Shown: positions 28,969-39,951, counted from the first letter of the stretch. The stretch: 64,000 nucleotides of DNA from Limnohabitans sp. 103DPR2 (GCF_001412575.1 NZ_CP011834.1:496001-560000); one strand, 5' to 3'. Notes: a model not told the origin generated them from the letters alone. Made by a program: numbers and translations.

Positions 28969-31900
28969 ATGAAATCACTTCTGGACCTGTTCAAGCAGTT
29001 CACACCGGACGAGCATTTTGATGCCATCCGCATTGGCTTGGCTTCACCCGAAAAAATCCGTTCTTGGTCTTTCGGCGAAGTTAAAAAGCCTGAAACCATC
29101 AACTACCGCACGTTCAAGCCTGAGCGTGATGGTTTGTTCTGCGCCAAGATCTTTGGCCCTATCAAAGACTACGAATGCTTGTGCGGTAAATACAAGCGCT
29201 TGAAGCACCGCGGCGTGATCTGCGAGAAGTGCGGCGTTGAAGTCACACAGACCAAAGTGCGTCGCGAACGCATGGGTCACATTGACTTGGCAGCACCTTG
29301 TGCACACATCTGGTTCTTGAAATCTTTGCCTAGCCGTTTGGGCTTGGTATTGGACATGACCCTGCGTGACATCGAACGCGTGTTGTACTTTGAAGCCTAT
29401 GTGGTGACCGATCCCGGCATGACACCTTTGAAGAAGTACAGCATCATGTCCGAAGACGACTACGATGCCAAAGTGCAAGAGTACGGCGATGAATTCCAAG
29501 CCAAGATGGGCGCGGAAGGCATCAAGGACTTGCTCAACAGCATCGAAATCGAAGCCGAAATTGAACGCCTGCGCGGTGACCTCACTGGCTCTGAAGTCAA
29601 GGTCAAGAAAAACGCCAAGCGTTTGAAAGTGCTCGAAGCCTTCAAGAAATCAGGCATCAAGCCTGAGTGGATGGTGCTCGAAGTCTTGCCCGTGTTGCCA
29701 CCGGACCTGCGTCCTTTGGTGCCACTGGATGGTGGCCGTTTTGCCACTTCCGACCTCAACGATCTGTACCGCCGCGTCATTAACCGCAACAGCCGTCTGC
29801 GCCGCTTGCTCGAGTTGAAAGCACCCGAGATCATTGCACGCAACGAAAAGCGCATGTTGCAAGAAGCGGTTGACTCATTGCTCGACAACGGTCGCCGCGG
29901 TAAAGCCATGACTGGCGCTAACAAGCGTGCCCTCAAATCTTTGGCCGACATGATCAAAGGTAAGAGCGGTCGTTTCCGTCAAAACTTGTTGGGTAAGCGC
30001 GTCGACTACTCTGGTCGTTCTGTGATTACCGTGGGCCCAACGCTCAAGCTGCACCAGTGCGGTTTGCCCAAGTTGATGGCCATCGAGTTGTTCAAGCCTT
30101 TCATCTTTGCGCGTCTCGAAGCCATGGGCATCGCGACCACCATCAAGGCTGCAAAGAAAGAAGTGGAAGCCGGTACACCCGTGGTGTGGGACATCTTGGA
30201 AGAGGTGATCAAAGAGCACCCCGTGATGTTGAACCGTGCGCCTACATTGCACCGTTTGGGCATTCAAGCATTTGAGCCCTTGCTGATTGAAGGCAAAGCC
30301 ATTCAGTTGCACCCACTCGTTTGCGCGGCCTTCAACGCCGACTTCGACGGTGACCAAATGGCCGTTCACGTGCCTTTGTCTGTGGAAGCACAAATGGAAG
30401 CACGCACACTGATGCTCGCTTCTAACAACGTGCTGTTCCCAGCCAATGGTGAACCTTCCATCGTGCCGTCACAAGACGTGGTGCTGGGCTTGTACTACAC
30501 AACCCGCGAACGCATCAACGCCAAAGGCGAAGGCATGATCTTTGCCGACATCGCAGAAGTTCAATCTGCTTTGGACGCCAAAGTGGTTGAATTGACAACC
30601 AAGATCAGCGTGCGCATTACCGATTGGATTCAAAACAAAGAAACCAAAGAGTTCACGCCTTCGACCAACATGGTGTACACCACCGTGGGCCGTGCCTTGT
30701 TGTCCGAAATCTTGCCCAAGGGCTTGGCTTTCGAGAACATCAACAAAGCACTCAAGAAGAAAGAAATTTCCAAGCTCATCAACACGTCTTTCCGCAAGTG
30801 CGGTTTGAAAGACACCGTGGTGTTTGCCGACAAGTTGCTGCAAAATGGTTTCCGTTTGGCCACACGTTCAGGCATCTCTATCGGCATCGACGACATGTTG
30901 GTGCCGCCAGAGAAGGGCGCCATCATTGGTGAAGCCGAGAAAGAAGTCAAAGACATCGAACAGCAATATGTATCGGGTCTGGTGACTTCTGGCGAGCGTT
31001 ACAACAAGGTCGTTGACATCTGGGGCAAAGCGGGTGACGCTGTGTCCAAGGTGATGATGGACCAACTCCGCAAAGAGAAAACCACTGACCGTCACGGTAA
31101 AGAAGTTGAGCAAGAATCGTTCAACTCCATTTACATGATGGCCGACTCTGGCGCCCGCGGTTCTGCGGCTCAGATTCGTCAGCTGGCCGGTATGCGCGGT
31201 TTGATGGCCAAGCCTGACGGCTCGATCATTGAGACGCCTATTACGGCCAACTTCCGTGAAGGCCTCAACGTGTTGCAGTACTTCATCTCAACACACGGTG
31301 CACGTAAAGGCTTGGCCGATACTGCGTTGAAGACAGCCAACTCCGGTTACTTGACACGTCGCTTGGTTGACGTGACACAAGACTTGGTTGTGACTGAACT
31401 CGATTGCGGCACCACCGACGGCTCACAAATGCGCGCCATCGTTGAAGGCGGTGAAGTGATTGAATCCTTGCGCGATCGCGTTTTGGGTCGCACTTTGGCC
31501 GACGACGTGTTGCACCCTGAGTCTCGCGCTGTGGTCGCCACTGCCGGCACCTTGCTCGACGAAGACATGATCGAGATCTTCGAAGCGGAAGGTGTGGACG
31601 AAGTGAAAGTTCGCACAGCCTTGACCTGCGCCACACGCTTTGGCTTGTGCGCCAAGTGCTACGGCCGCGACTTGGGCCGCGGTGGTTTGATCAACAACGG
31701 CGAAGCTGTGGGTGTGATTGCTGCGCAGTCCATCGGCGAGCCAGGTACACAGTTGACCATGCGTACCTTCCACATTGGTGGTGCGGCCTCGCGTGCCTCC
31801 ATTGCATCGAGCGTCGAAGCCAAATCAAATGGTTTGATTGGTTTCAATGCCGCCATGCGTTATGTCACCAACACCAAAGGTGAGTTGGTTGTCATTTCTC

Positions 31901-33192
31901 GTTCTGGCGAAATCATCATTCACGACGAACATGGCCGTGAGCGTGAGCGTCACAAAGTGCCTTACGGCGCCATCCTCACTGTCAAGATTGACCAAGCCAT
32001 CAAGGCCGGCGCTATTCTTGCCAACTGGGATCCGTTGACACGACCCATCATCACTGAGTTTGCAGGTCAGATCAAATTCGAGAATGTCGAAGAAGGTATG
32101 ACGGTTGCCAAGCAGGTCGATGAAGTGACCGGTTTGTCCACCTTGGTGGTGATCGATCCTAAGCGTCGTGGTTCGACCAAAGTGGTTCGTCCTCAAGTGA
32201 AATTGATCGACGCCTCTGGCAAAGAAGTGAAGATTCCGGGTACCGATCACTCTGTGACCATCGGTTTCCAAATCGGCTCTTTGATCCAAGTGCGCGACGG
32301 TCAAGATGTGGGCCCAGGCGAAGTCTTGGCACGTATCCCTGTGGAAGGTCAGAAGACCCGAGACATTACCGGCGGTTTGCCACGTGTGGCCGAACTGTTC
32401 GAAGCGCGCAGCCCCAAAGACAAGGGCATGTTGGCCGAGATGACCGGTACCGTGTCGTTTGGTAAAGAGACCAAAGGCAAGGTTCGTTTGCAGATCACCG
32501 ATCCAGACGGCAAAGTGTGGGACGAACTCATTCCCAAAGAGAAAAACATCATGGTCCACGAAGGCCAAGTTGTTAACAAAGGCGAGAGCATTGTGGACGG
32601 CCCCGCCGATCCACAAGACATCTTGCGCTTGCTCGGCATGGAAGAGTTGGCGCGCTACATCGTTGACGAAGTGCAAGACGTTTACCGCTTGCAAGGCGTG
32701 AAGATCAATGACAAGCACATTGAAGTGATCGTGCGTCAGATGCTGCGCCGTGTGGTGGTTGAGAATGTCGGTGACTCCACTTACATTGCTGGCGAACAAG
32801 TGGAGCGTTCAGAGATTTTGAACACCAACGACGCATTGCGCGCCGAAGGCAAAATCCCTGCAACCTTCAGCAACTTGTTGCTTGGTATCACCAAGGCTTC
32901 TTTGTCGACCGACTCCTTCATTTCTGCGGCTTCCTTCCAGGAAACCACCCGCGTGCTCACCGAAGCTGCCATCATGGGCAAGCGCGACGAATTGCGTGGT
33001 TTGAAAGAGAACGTCATTGTGGGTCGTTTGATCCCTGCCGGTACAGGCTTGGCTTATCACAAAGCCCGTGCCGCCAAAGACGCGATGGACGAGGCAGAAC
33101 GCCGCGCCATCACAGAAGCCGAAGCCGTTGAATTGGCCGAAGCGCAACAGTTGACCGAAGACGCAGCCAACGCTGCCGATTCCAACTCCTGA
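28969..33192 (+). CDS. rpoC: DNA-directed RNA polymerase subunit beta'
   Basis: RpoC carries the catalytic magnesium site. The 1407-residue protein has the N-terminal zinc ribbon [20 protein letters not shown] (around residues 70-90), the invariant [12 protein letters not shown] active-site motif, the bridge/trigger-helix region [16 protein letters not shown], and the second zinc site with [13 protein letters not shown]. Length is normal for proteobacteria. It starts 32 bases after rpoB and ends before a strong terminator. Confidence 0.98.
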   Translation: MKSLLDLFKQFTPDEHFDAIRIGLASPEKIRSWSFGEVKKPETINYRTFKPERDGLFCAKIFGPIKDYECLCGKYKRLKHRGVICEKCGVEVTQTKVRRERMGHIDLAAPCAHIWFLKSLPSRLGLVLDMTLRDIERVLYFEAYVVTDPGMTPLKKYSIMSEDDYDAKVQEYGDEFQAKMGAEGIKDLLNSIEIEAEIERLRGDLTGSEVKVKKNAKRLKVLEAFKKSGIKPEWMVLEVLPVLPPDLRPLVPLDGGRFATSDLNDLYRRVINRNSRLRRLLELKAPEIIARNEKRMLQEAVDSLLDNGRRGKAMTGANKRALKSLADMIKGKSGRFRQNLLGKRVDYSGRSVITVGPTLKLHQCGLPKLMAIELFKPFIFARLEAMGIATTIKAAKKEVEAGTPVVWDILEEVIKEHPVMLNRAPTLHRLGIQAFEPLLIEGKAIQLHPLVCAAFNADFDGDQMAVHVPLSVEAQMEARTLMLASNNVLFPANGEPSIVPSQDVVLGLYYTTRERINAKGEGMIFADIAEVQSALDAKVVELTTKISVRITDWIQNKETKEFTPSTNMVYTTVGRALLSEILPKGLAFENINKALKKKEISKLINTSFRKCGLKDTVVFADKLLQNGFRLATRSGISIGIDDMLVPPEKGAIIGEAEKEVKDIEQQYVSGLVTSGERYNKVVDIWGKAGDAVSKVMMDQLRKEKTTDRHGKEVEQESFNSIYMMADSGARGSAAQIRQLAGMRGLMAKPDGSIIETPITANFREGLNVLQYFISTHGARKGLADTALKTANSGYLTRRLVDVTQDLVVTELDCGTTDGSQMRAIVEGGEVIESLRDRVLGRTLADDVLHPESRAVVATAGTLLDEDMIEIFEAEGVDEVKVRTALTCATRFGLCAKCYGRDLGRGGLINNGEAVGVIAAQSIGEPGTQLTMRTFHIGGAASRASIASSVEAKSNGLIGFNAAMRYVTNTKGELVVISRSGEIIIHDEHGRERERHKVPYGAILTVKIDQAIKAGAILANWDPLTRPIITEFAGQIKFENVEEGMTVAKQVDEVTGLSTLVVIDPKRRGSTKVVRPQVKLIDASGKEVKIPGTDHSVTIGFQIGSLIQVRDGQDVGPGEVLARIPVEGQKTRDITGGLPRVAELFEARSPKDKGMLAEMTGTVSFGKETKGKVRLQITDPDGKVWDELIPKEKNIMVHEGQVVNKGESIVDGPADPQDILRLLGMEELARYIVDEVQDVYRLQGVKINDKHIEVIVRQMLRRVVVENVGDSTYIAGEQVERSEILNTNDALRAEGKIPATFSNLLLGITKASLSTDSFISAASFQETTRVLTEAAIMGKRDELRGLKENVIVGRLIPAGTGLAYHKARAAKDAMDEAERRAITEAEAVELAEAQQLTEDAANAADSNS

Positions 33193-33221
33193 TCAAGCGC
33201 CGGCTTCGGCCGGATGCTTTG

Positions 33222-33264
33222 AAAAACGCCTCTGAACCGTCCAACGGCCAGAGGCGTTTTTTTT
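33222..33264 (+). terminator. Rho-independent terminator of the rpoBC operon
   Basis: The arms AAAAACGCCTCTG and CCAGAGGCGTTTTT form a stem of more than ten pairs, followed by eight T in total. A smaller GC hairpin (GCCGGCTTCGGCCGG, 33200-33214) lies just upstream. Confidence 0.92.
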
Positions 33265-33294
33265 GAAGAAGTTTTGCTTCACAATGACGAGACC

Positions 33295-33882
33295 ATGTCA
33301 CTTCTGATCTTCAGCTCAGTCCTGGCCGTTCTGTTTTTTTGGGCGGTGGGTGCCTACAACCGTTTGGTGGTGTTGCGCGCCAGCGTGGCCAAACAGTTTG
33401 CGGCCGTCGATGCGCAGTTGTTGCGCGTTTTGGTGTGGATGCAGGGTAATTTGCCGGCGTCCATGCGCGACATGCTGAGTGAAATGGAAGAGGCGGCCTT
33501 GCCCGAGGCCTTGTTGAAGAATGAACGTGATTTGAATTTGCTCAAAATTTTGGAAGAATTGTCCGACAGCTTGGACTTGGCCCGCACACAGCCTTTGTCG
33601 GCCAGTGCCATGCAAAAAGTCAATGAAGACCGACTGGCCTTGGCCGCTTGGGCCAAAGCCGAAGTGCGTGCAGGGCAAAGTGGCGAGGCCACTTGGTTCA
33701 TCGATCCGCTGCCTTATAAATTTGACCGACTCAAAGCGCAGGCTTGGCCCCTGATGGACGCCTACAACCAAGCCGTCTTTCAATACAACGAAGCCGTGAA
33801 CCAGTTTCCCGCCAGCTTGTTGGCCAAGCAAGTGAATTTCTTACCGGCCCAAATGTTGGACAACGCCGACTTGCTGGCCTGA
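33295..33882 (+). CDS. LemA-family-like membrane protein
   Basis: The 195-residue product has one N-terminal transmembrane helix (LLIFSSVLAVLFFWAVGAYN, residues 3-22) followed by a helical region starting LVVLRASVAKQFAAVDAQLLR, which resembles the start of LemA proteins (NxLVxLRxxVxxAWxxVDxQLxRR), though the middle is divergent. The C-terminal ..YNQAVFQYNEAVNQFPASLLA matches the LemA motif YNxxVxxYNxxxxxFPxxxxA well. ATG 33295 is preferred to 33274, which has no family support. LemA proteins lack a settled biochemical role. rsmB follows 4 bases later. Confidence 0.75.
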   Translation: MSLLIFSSVLAVLFFWAVGAYNRLVVLRASVAKQFAAVDAQLLRVLVWMQGNLPASMRDMLSEMEEAALPEALLKNERDLNLLKILEELSDSLDLARTQPLSASAMQKVNEDRLALAAWAKAEVRAGQSGEATWFIDPLPYKFDRLKAQAWPLMDAYNQAVFQYNEAVNQFPASLLAKQVNFLPAQMLDNADLLA

Positions 33883-33886
33883 TTGC

Positions 33887-35242
33887 ATGGACACCTCGCA
33901 AGCCGCATCGAATTTGCAAGCGCCCTTGTGGCAATTGCTTCAAGCAACGGCTTCCGTTGCGCAGGCGGTTCACCATGGCCGCTCCATGACCGCGGCCATC
34001 GAGCAAGTGCCCAAAGACCTGCGACCCGGTGTACAAGCTTTGTCGTTTCAGGCCATGCGCTGGTGGGGCCGCGCAGTAGCGATTCGCAAACAATTGGCGC
34101 GCAAAGCGCCGCCCGCAACCGCCGATGCTTTGCTGTGCACGGCATTGGCTTTGTCTTGGCGCGACGACTTGGCGCCCTACGCTGTGCACACCTTGGTGAA
34201 TCAAGCTGTGGAGGCTGCGCGGCGCCACAAAGACATGCGTGCACAGGCGCCGTTTGTGAATGCTTGCTTACGCCGGTTCTTGCGTGAGCGCGATGCTTTG
34301 CTTGCAGCCACTGAAGACGATGTCACTGCGCAATGGAATCATCCGGCTTGGTGGGTGAAGCGCTTGCAACACGATCATCCCGATCGTTGGGCCACCATTT
34401 TGGAAGCTGCGCAAGTGGCAGCGCCCATGACCTTGCGTGTGAATTCTCAGCATCACACAGTGGCCCACTATTTGGAGGCATTGCAGGCACAAGGCATTGA
34501 GGGCAAGGTCATCACCGCTGAAGGACAGCCCTCGGGTGTTCAATTGGACAAGGCGGTGCCTGTTCATGTGCTGCCTGGTTTTTCTCAAGGCCATGTGTCG
34601 GTGCAAGATGCCGCAGCGCAATGGGCGGCGCCTTTGTTGCTGAAAGGTTTGAAAGCAGCTGGCCCTCAACTGCGTTTGCTAGACGCTTGTGCAGCGCCGG
34701 GCGGCAAGACCGGCCACCTGCTCGAGTGCGAACCAAGCGCCAATGTGCTCGCCTTGGACGTAGACCCACAGCGCTGCGAGCGCATTCAACAAAATGTCGA
34801 CCGCTTGCAAGTGCACGCCCAAATTGTGGCCGCCGATGCCGCCGATCCTTCCAAGTGGTGGGACGGTCAAAGCTTTGATGGCATTTTGCTCGACGCGCCT
34901 TGCACGGCCTCGGGCATTGGCCGTCGCCATCCCGATGTGCGTTGGTTGCGCCGTGAGAGCGATGTGGCGCAATTGGCCGCCATCCAGGCCAAGTTGCTCA
35001 AAGCCCTTTGGCCCCTGGTCAGGCCTGGGGGCCGCTTGTTGTATTGCACCTGCTCTGTTTTCAAGGCCGAAGGCGAAACGCAAATCCAAACGTTTGTTCA
35101 ACACAACACTGATGCCCTGATCTTGCCCTCTCCTGGGCATTTAACACCCTCAAATGTCACTTCTGATGCCAGTCTCCGCGACAATGGCATGGGTGAACAT
35201 GACGGTTTTTATTACGCACTGTTGGAAAAGCGTTCAATGTGA
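33887..35242 (+). CDS. rsmB: 16S rRNA (cytosine(967)-C(5))-methyltransferase RsmB
   Basis: RsmB methylates C967 of 16S rRNA. The 451-residue protein has an N-terminal NusB-like helical domain (about residues 10-150) and a C-terminal SAM-dependent domain with LLDACAAPGGKTGHLLE, VLALDVDPQRCERI, LLDAPCTASGIGRRHPDVRW (cysteine in the PC motif) and LLYCTCSVFKAEGE (catalytic TC motif). Both active-site cysteines are present. It is in a row with the LemA-like gene and the DUF4390-type gene, with overlaps or gaps of a few bases. Confidence 0.95.
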   Translation: MDTSQAASNLQAPLWQLLQATASVAQAVHHGRSMTAAIEQVPKDLRPGVQALSFQAMRWWGRAVAIRKQLARKAPPATADALLCTALALSWRDDLAPYAVHTLVNQAVEAARRHKDMRAQAPFVNACLRRFLRERDALLAATEDDVTAQWNHPAWWVKRLQHDHPDRWATILEAAQVAAPMTLRVNSQHHTVAHYLEALQAQGIEGKVITAEGQPSGVQLDKAVPVHVLPGFSQGHVSVQDAAAQWAAPLLLKGLKAAGPQLRLLDACAAPGGKTGHLLECEPSANVLALDVDPQRCERIQQNVDRLQVHAQIVAADAADPSKWWDGQSFDGILLDAPCTASGIGRRHPDVRWLRRESDVAQLAAIQAKLLKALWPLVRPGGRLLYCTCSVFKAEGETQIQTFVQHNTDALILPSPGHLTPSNVTSDASLRDNGMGEHDGFYYALLEKRSM

Positions 35243-35243
35243 G

Positions 35244-35873
35244 TTGAATGGCAGGGGGCGCACAGGCTTTTGGCTTCGTGCGCTGTGCGTCCTGACATGG
35301 CTGATGGCCATGGCTTGCATGCCCGCCACAGCGCAAACCTCGGCCAATTCAGCCGTGGAAATCACCGAGCTCAGACTGGAGCGCGCCGACGGCGCCTTGT
35401 TATTGCAAAGCAGTTTACGCATCGACCTCAGCAACACGGTTGAAGATGCGCTGCAAAAAGGCATGCCCATTTATTTCGTGACCGAGGCCGAGCTGACGCG
35501 CGACCGTTGGTACTGGTATGACAAAAAAGTGGGCGCCGTCAGTCGCCACTACCGTTTGGCCTACCAACCCCTTACACGTTTATGGCGTTTGAATGTCTCG
35601 CGCGATCCCATTGGTGCAGTGGGTTTGACCAGCAGTTTGTCGCAAACCTTCGAAACTCTGCCCGAGGCCCTGGCGGCCATTCGGCGCACCGTGAATTGGA
35701 AATTGGCCGATTTGGCCGACTTTGATGCCGACAACAAATACACCCTCATTTTTAAATTCCGTTTGGATGTGTCTCAATTGCCAAGACCCTTCCAGATGAC
35801 GGCAGGTAGCCAAGCCGAATGGAACTTGAACACGCAAAAGACACTGCGCATCACCGCTGACCTCGGTCGCTGA
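35244..35873 (+). CDS. DUF4390-type exported protein
   Basis: The product resembles the DUF4390 family found next to rsmB and ntrY in betaproteobacteria; no function is established. It has an N-terminal signal sequence (LRALCVLTWLMAMACMPATA then QTS) followed by a beta-rich body with LRLERADGALLLQSSLRIDL, RDRWYWYDKKV and the C-terminal FKFRLDVSQLPRPFQM. The start is uncertain: TTG at 35244, directly after the rsmB stop, gives 209 residues and a normal signal peptide; in-frame ATGs further upstream overlap rsmB and give an odd N-terminus. Its position before ntrY suggests a membrane-associated role. Confidence 0.75.
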   Translation: MNGRGRTGFWLRALCVLTWLMAMACMPATAQTSANSAVEITELRLERADGALLLQSSLRIDLSNTVEDALQKGMPIYFVTEAELTRDRWYWYDKKVGAVSRHYRLAYQPLTRLWRLNVSRDPIGAVGLTSSLSQTFETLPEALAAIRRTVNWKLADLADFDADNKYTLIFKFRLDVSQLPRPFQMTAGSQAEWNLNTQKTLRITADLGR

Positions 35874-35900
35874 TGTGCTTCGTCGGCGACAATTGCTCCC

Positions 35901-38159
35901 ATGAGTCGGAACCCACAAGATTTGATTGCCACTGGCGCCCAACCGTCTAAAACGGTGCGCTGGTTGGTTGGCTTGGGCGTGGTGGTTTTGCTTGCCATTG
36001 GCCTAGGCTTGCTGGTCTTGCTGACCCAAGCGACCAGCAACCGCGCCCTGTACGATCAAAATTACGAGCGCCTGTACTTGGTCAATACCGTGGTGGCAGG
36101 CTTGCTGTTGTTGGGCCTGCTGTGGGGCTTAACCCGCTTGGTGATTCGGGTGCGTCAAGGGCAATTTGGCTCGCGTTTGCTGGTCAAGTTGGCCGCCATT
36201 TTTGCGCTGGTCGGTGTGGTGCCCGGGGTCCTGATTTATGTGGTCTCTTATCAGTTCGTGTCGCGCTCCATTGAAAGCTGGTTTGACGTCAAGGTCGAAG
36301 GCGCCTTGGTGGCGGGCTTGAACTTGGGACGCGCCACCTTGGACACCCTCACCGGTGATCTGGCCAAACAGTCACGTGTGGCCGCGCAGCAATTGGTCGA
36401 TGTTCAAGAGGCCAGCGCCGCCTTGATGCTAGATCGCGTGCGTGCGCAAATGGACGCCAACGATGCAGTGTTGTGGTCTTCCGATGGGCGCCTCATTGCC
36501 ACGGCTGGCCAGTCTCGATTTTCTATTCGTCCCGAACGACCCACAGCCGCCCAGTTCAAACAAGTGCGCAACAAACTGAGTGTGGAAATTGTGGAGGGCT
36601 TGGACGAAACAGCAGGCGCGCCGACAGGCCGCATTAAAGTGCTGACCTTGGTGCCCCAAAACAGCCTCAGCCTGCGCGAAGACCCATGGGTCTTGCAGAT
36701 TTCGCAAGAACTGCCCGCCACCTTGGTGGCCAATGCCTTGGACGTGCAGTTGGCCAACCGTGAATACCAAGAGCGTGCCATGGCCAGAGACGGCTTGCGC
36801 CGCATGTACATCGGCACACTCACCTTGAGCCTCATCATGGCGGTGCTGGCCTCCGTGCTGTTGGCCATGCTGTTGGGCAATCAATTGGCCCGTCCTTTGT
36901 TGTTGCTGGCGCACGGTATGCGGCAGGTGGCCAAGGGCGACTTGTCACCCAAATACACCTTGCAGGGCAAAGACGAGCTGGGTGGTTTGACGCGATCGTT
37001 TGCCGAGATGACCCAGCAGTTGTCCGACGCGCGCAGTGCGGTGGAACGAAGCCTGATGCAGCTGGATGCTGCGCGTGGCAACTTGCAAACCATTTTGGAC
37101 AACCTGACGGCGGGCGTCATTGTGCTCAATGCGCGCGGCATCATCCAGTCGTCCAACCCTGGTGCCACACGCGTTTTGAAAGTGCCTTTGGCCGCCCACG
37201 AAAAAACGGCCTTGCTCAGCTTGCCCAATTTGCAAAGCTTTGCCATTGGCGTGCAAGAACAGTTTGAACTGTTGAGCGCGGACAAAGACCGCCACGAGCT
37301 TGACCACTGGCAAAAGTCATTCGAAATTCATGCTTCGGGTCAAGGCCTCGAGGCCACTTCGGTCACTTTGGTGGCGCGTGGTGCCATCTTGCCGGACGGC
37401 ATGCGCTTACTGGTGTTTGATGACATTTCTGAAATTGTCTCGGCGCAGCGCTCGCAAGCTTGGGGCGAAGTGGCGCGCAGGTTGGCGCATGAAATCAAGA
37501 ACCCGCTCACCCCCATTCAGTTGTCGGCTGAAAGGCTAGAGCGCAAATTGGATGGCAAGCTGGAAGAGGCCGACCAAACGGTGCTGTCCAAATCGGTCAA
37601 AACCATTGTGGAACAAGTGGCGGCCATGAAGCGCCTGGTCAATGAATTCCGAGATTACGCCCGCTTGCCCTCGGCCGATCTCAAGCCACTGGATTTGAAC
37701 AACCTCATCATGGACGTGATGGGGCTCTATGCCCAAGAGCCTTCAGAGACCGCCACGCGTGCCCAAATATTCACCGACTTGGACCCCACTTTGCCGCTGA
37801 TTGAGGGCGATGCCCAGCAATTGCGCCAGGTGGTGCACAACCTGCTGCAAAACGCACAAGATGCCAGTGAGCCGCAATCCCACGTCATGTTGGTGACGCG
37901 CTGGAGCCCGGCGCGCAAGCGGGTCAAACTGACGGTTCTCGATGAAGGCCCCGGTTTTTCGCCCAATATTTTGCAGCGCGCCTTCGAACCTTACGTCACC
38001 ACCAAGGCCAAAGGCACCGGCTTGGGGCTGGCGGTAGTGAAGAAGATTGCCGACGAACATGGGGCCCGTTTGGACATTGCCAATCGAGTTGAAGAAGGGG
38101 TGGTCAAAGGCGCCCAAGTGTCGTTATCATTCAGTGTCGAGAAATTAGCGCAAACCTGA
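35901..38159 (+). CDS. ntrY: NtrY-type membrane sensor histidine kinase
   Basis: The 752-residue protein matches NtrY sensors, which respond to nitrogen or redox status. Order: three N-terminal membrane spans (about residues 20-42, 62-85, 98-120), a periplasmic domain to about 300, a further span (TLTLSLIMAVLASVLLAMLLG), HAMP, a PAS domain near 380-490, then HisKA with the phosphoacceptor His530 in RRLAHEIKNPLTPIQLS, and HATPase with VVHNLLQNAQDA, DEGPGF and TKAKGTGLGLAVVKKI. Its regulator follows 16 bases downstream. Confidence 0.92.
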   Translation: MSRNPQDLIATGAQPSKTVRWLVGLGVVVLLAIGLGLLVLLTQATSNRALYDQNYERLYLVNTVVAGLLLLGLLWGLTRLVIRVRQGQFGSRLLVKLAAIFALVGVVPGVLIYVVSYQFVSRSIESWFDVKVEGALVAGLNLGRATLDTLTGDLAKQSRVAAQQLVDVQEASAALMLDRVRAQMDANDAVLWSSDGRLIATAGQSRFSIRPERPTAAQFKQVRNKLSVEIVEGLDETAGAPTGRIKVLTLVPQNSLSLREDPWVLQISQELPATLVANALDVQLANREYQERAMARDGLRRMYIGTLTLSLIMAVLASVLLAMLLGNQLARPLLLLAHGMRQVAKGDLSPKYTLQGKDELGGLTRSFAEMTQQLSDARSAVERSLMQLDAARGNLQTILDNLTAGVIVLNARGIIQSSNPGATRVLKVPLAAHEKTALLSLPNLQSFAIGVQEQFELLSADKDRHELDHWQKSFEIHASGQGLEATSVTLVARGAILPDGMRLLVFDDISEIVSAQRSQAWGEVARRLAHEIKNPLTPIQLSAERLERKLDGKLEEADQTVLSKSVKTIVEQVAAMKRLVNEFRDYARLPSADLKPLDLNNLIMDVMGLYAQEPSETATRAQIFTDLDPTLPLIEGDAQQLRQVVHNLLQNAQDASEPQSHVMLVTRWSPARKRVKLTVLDEGPGFSPNILQRAFEPYVTTKAKGTGLGLAVVKKIADEHGARLDIANRVEEGVVKGAQVSLSFSVEKLAQT

Positions 38160-38175
38160 GACAACGAAAAGCAAC

Positions 38176-38847
38176 ATGGCAAACATTTTGGTGGTGGATG
38201 ACGAGCTTGGCATTCGCGATTTGCTCTCGGAAATTCTGAACGACGAAGGACACAACGTCGAGCTGGCCGAGAACGCCGCGCAAGCCCGCGACGTGCGCAA
38301 TCGCATGCGCCCCGATTTGGTCTTGCTCGACATTTGGATGCCCGACACCGACGGCGTCACCTTGCTCAAAGAGTGGTCCACCAATGGTCTCTTGAACATG
38401 CCGGTCATCATGATGAGTGGGCATGCCACCATCGACACCGCCGTGGATGCCATTCGCATTGGCGCGCAAGCCTTCTTAGAAAAACCCATCACACTGCAAA
38501 AGCTGTTGAAAACCGTCGAGCAAGGTTTGGCACGCGAGCAAGTGCGCCAAGCCGCAGCGGCATACCAAGCTTCGCAAGCCCCACAGGGTTCGGCCGCAAG
38601 CACGGCAGGTCATCTTGCCGCACCGCAAGACAATGCTTTGCAAGTGTCGCAAACCTTTGAGCTCGATCTGCCATTGCGTGATGCACGCGATGCATTTGAA
38701 AAAGCCTACTTCGAGTTTCACTTGGCCAACGAGGGTGGCTCCATGACCCGCGTGGCCGATAAAACGGGCCTGGAGCGCACCCACCTGTACCGCAAACTCA
38801 AGCAGTTGGGTGTTGACCTGACCAAGAGCAAGCGCGCTGGCAATTGA
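38176..38847 (+). CDS. NtrX-like response regulator lacking the AAA+ domain
   Basis: The 223-residue protein has an N-terminal receiver with DD at 8-9, phosphoacceptor Asp52 in LVLLDIWMPDTDG, the Thr/Ser position in MMSGHAT and Lys in EKPIT, then an alanine/glutamine-rich linker (about 120-160) and a C-terminal Fis-type HTH (AYFEFHLANEGGSMTRVADKTGLERTHLYRKLKQL). The receiver and HTH match NtrX, but the central sigma54-interacting AAA+ domain is absent, so it probably controls sigma70-type promoters, as RegA/ActR-like regulators do. It partners the kinase directly upstream. Confidence 0.88.
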   Translation: MANILVVDDELGIRDLLSEILNDEGHNVELAENAAQARDVRNRMRPDLVLLDIWMPDTDGVTLLKEWSTNGLLNMPVIMMSGHATIDTAVDAIRIGAQAFLEKPITLQKLLKTVEQGLAREQVRQAAAAYQASQAPQGSAASTAGHLAAPQDNALQVSQTFELDLPLRDARDAFEKAYFEFHLANEGGSMTRVADKTGLERTHLYRKLKQLGVDLTKSKRAGN

Positions 38848-38971
38848 AGCTGGCGTCAGTTCGACTCTGAATTTGTGCAGTTCATCACCCGGTTTTGACG
38901 TTTGGTCGCAAACCGCGTGCACTGAAACTTTGATGTTTCTACATTAGGCCCATTCCAAACAGCGAGGCCTT

Positions 38972-39949
38972 ATGACTTCTTCAAACTCAACGACAGACCC
39001 TTCCTTCACTTCCAAGTGGCAGCCAGCCTTGGACGCATTCCATGCCTATGCGAGATGGCTTGTCAGCATCAGCTGGAAGCTCTTTTTTGCTATGGCGTTT
39101 GTGCTCATCATGGCCGCAGGAATGATCCAATCTTGGCTGCCCGCACAAAAGGAAGACTTCTTGCCTCAAACGGCCATTTTGGTGATCCTGTCTTCCATCG
39201 TCATCAAAGCCAGTTACAAGCAGCAAATTCAGGCGGAAGAAAAGGCCAGTGCTGCCACATACTTGGCCGAGGCTGAGCAACTCAAACGCCAACTGATTGA
39301 AGCGCGCTTGGCCGCTATGCAAGCCCAAGTGGAGCCGCACTTTTTGTTCAACACCTTGGCGTCTATTGACCATTTGATTGAAACCGATCCGCCGCGCGCC
39401 AGCTTGATGCAAAAGAGCTTGATCGCTTTGCTGCGTGCCACCTTGCCCTCTATGCGAGAAACCAGCACAGCCAAGCTGCGCAACATGGGTCAAGAGTTGG
39501 CCGTCATCCGGCCTTACCTGGACATTCAAAAAATGCGCATGGAAGACCGCTTGCAAATTGAGTGGGACATTCCAGAAGGACTTCATTCTGCCGAGTTGCC
39601 GCACATGATGGTGCTCAGTTTGGTTGAGAATGCGTTCAAGCATGGCCTAGAGCCCAAAGCCGAAGGTGGTCAATTGACCTTGCGCGCAGAAGTGAACCAT
39701 GGCCAATTGGAGGTGACAGTGCGCGATACAGGTGTGGGTTATTACCCTGCGGAGTCGGCTGGTTTGTCCTCGCAAACGGGCCATGGCTTTGGTTTGAAAA
39801 ACATTCGCGATCGCTTGGCCTTGCTCTTCGGTGATCAAGCCAGTTTCAGCATTCGCGCCATGGAACCCTACGAGGGTTCCGGTACCTTGGCCAAATTAAC
39901 AGTGCCTTATCGCGTGGTTCCCCTTGACGCGCAAACTGTCACTGCCTGA
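38972..39949 (+). CDS. LytS-type sensor histidine kinase
   Basis: The 325-residue protein has two N-terminal membrane spans (WKLFFAMAFVLIMAAGMIQSW and TAILVILSSIVIKASY), a coiled region, and the His_kinase family signature QVEPHFLFNTLASIDHLI with phosphoacceptor His123. The ATPase part shows LVENAFKHGLEPK, VRDTGVGY and GHGFGLKNIRDRLALLFG. It lacks a recognisable sensory domain beyond the membrane part. Its LytTR partner starts 2 bases after its stop, so the pair is co-transcribed. Confidence 0.9.
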   Translation: MTSSNSTTDPSFTSKWQPALDAFHAYARWLVSISWKLFFAMAFVLIMAAGMIQSWLPAQKEDFLPQTAILVILSSIVIKASYKQQIQAEEKASAATYLAEAEQLKRQLIEARLAAMQAQVEPHFLFNTLASIDHLIETDPPRASLMQKSLIALLRATLPSMRETSTAKLRNMGQELAVIRPYLDIQKMRMEDRLQIEWDIPEGLHSAELPHMMVLSLVENAFKHGLEPKAEGGQLTLRAEVNHGQLEVTVRDTGVGYYPAESAGLSSQTGHGFGLKNIRDRLALLFGDQASFSIRAMEPYEGSGTLAKLTVPYRVVPLDAQTVTA

Positions 39950-39951
39950 TC

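Noticed and set aside
31825..32799. 324-codon open frame antisense to rpoC
   Set aside because: It is a shadow of the strongly biased codon use of rpoC; histidine- and phenylalanine-rich product with no domain.
35154..35243. Longer N-terminus of the DUF4390-type protein from ATG 35154
   Set aside because: It lies within rsmB and would put 30 extra residues before a normal signal peptide.
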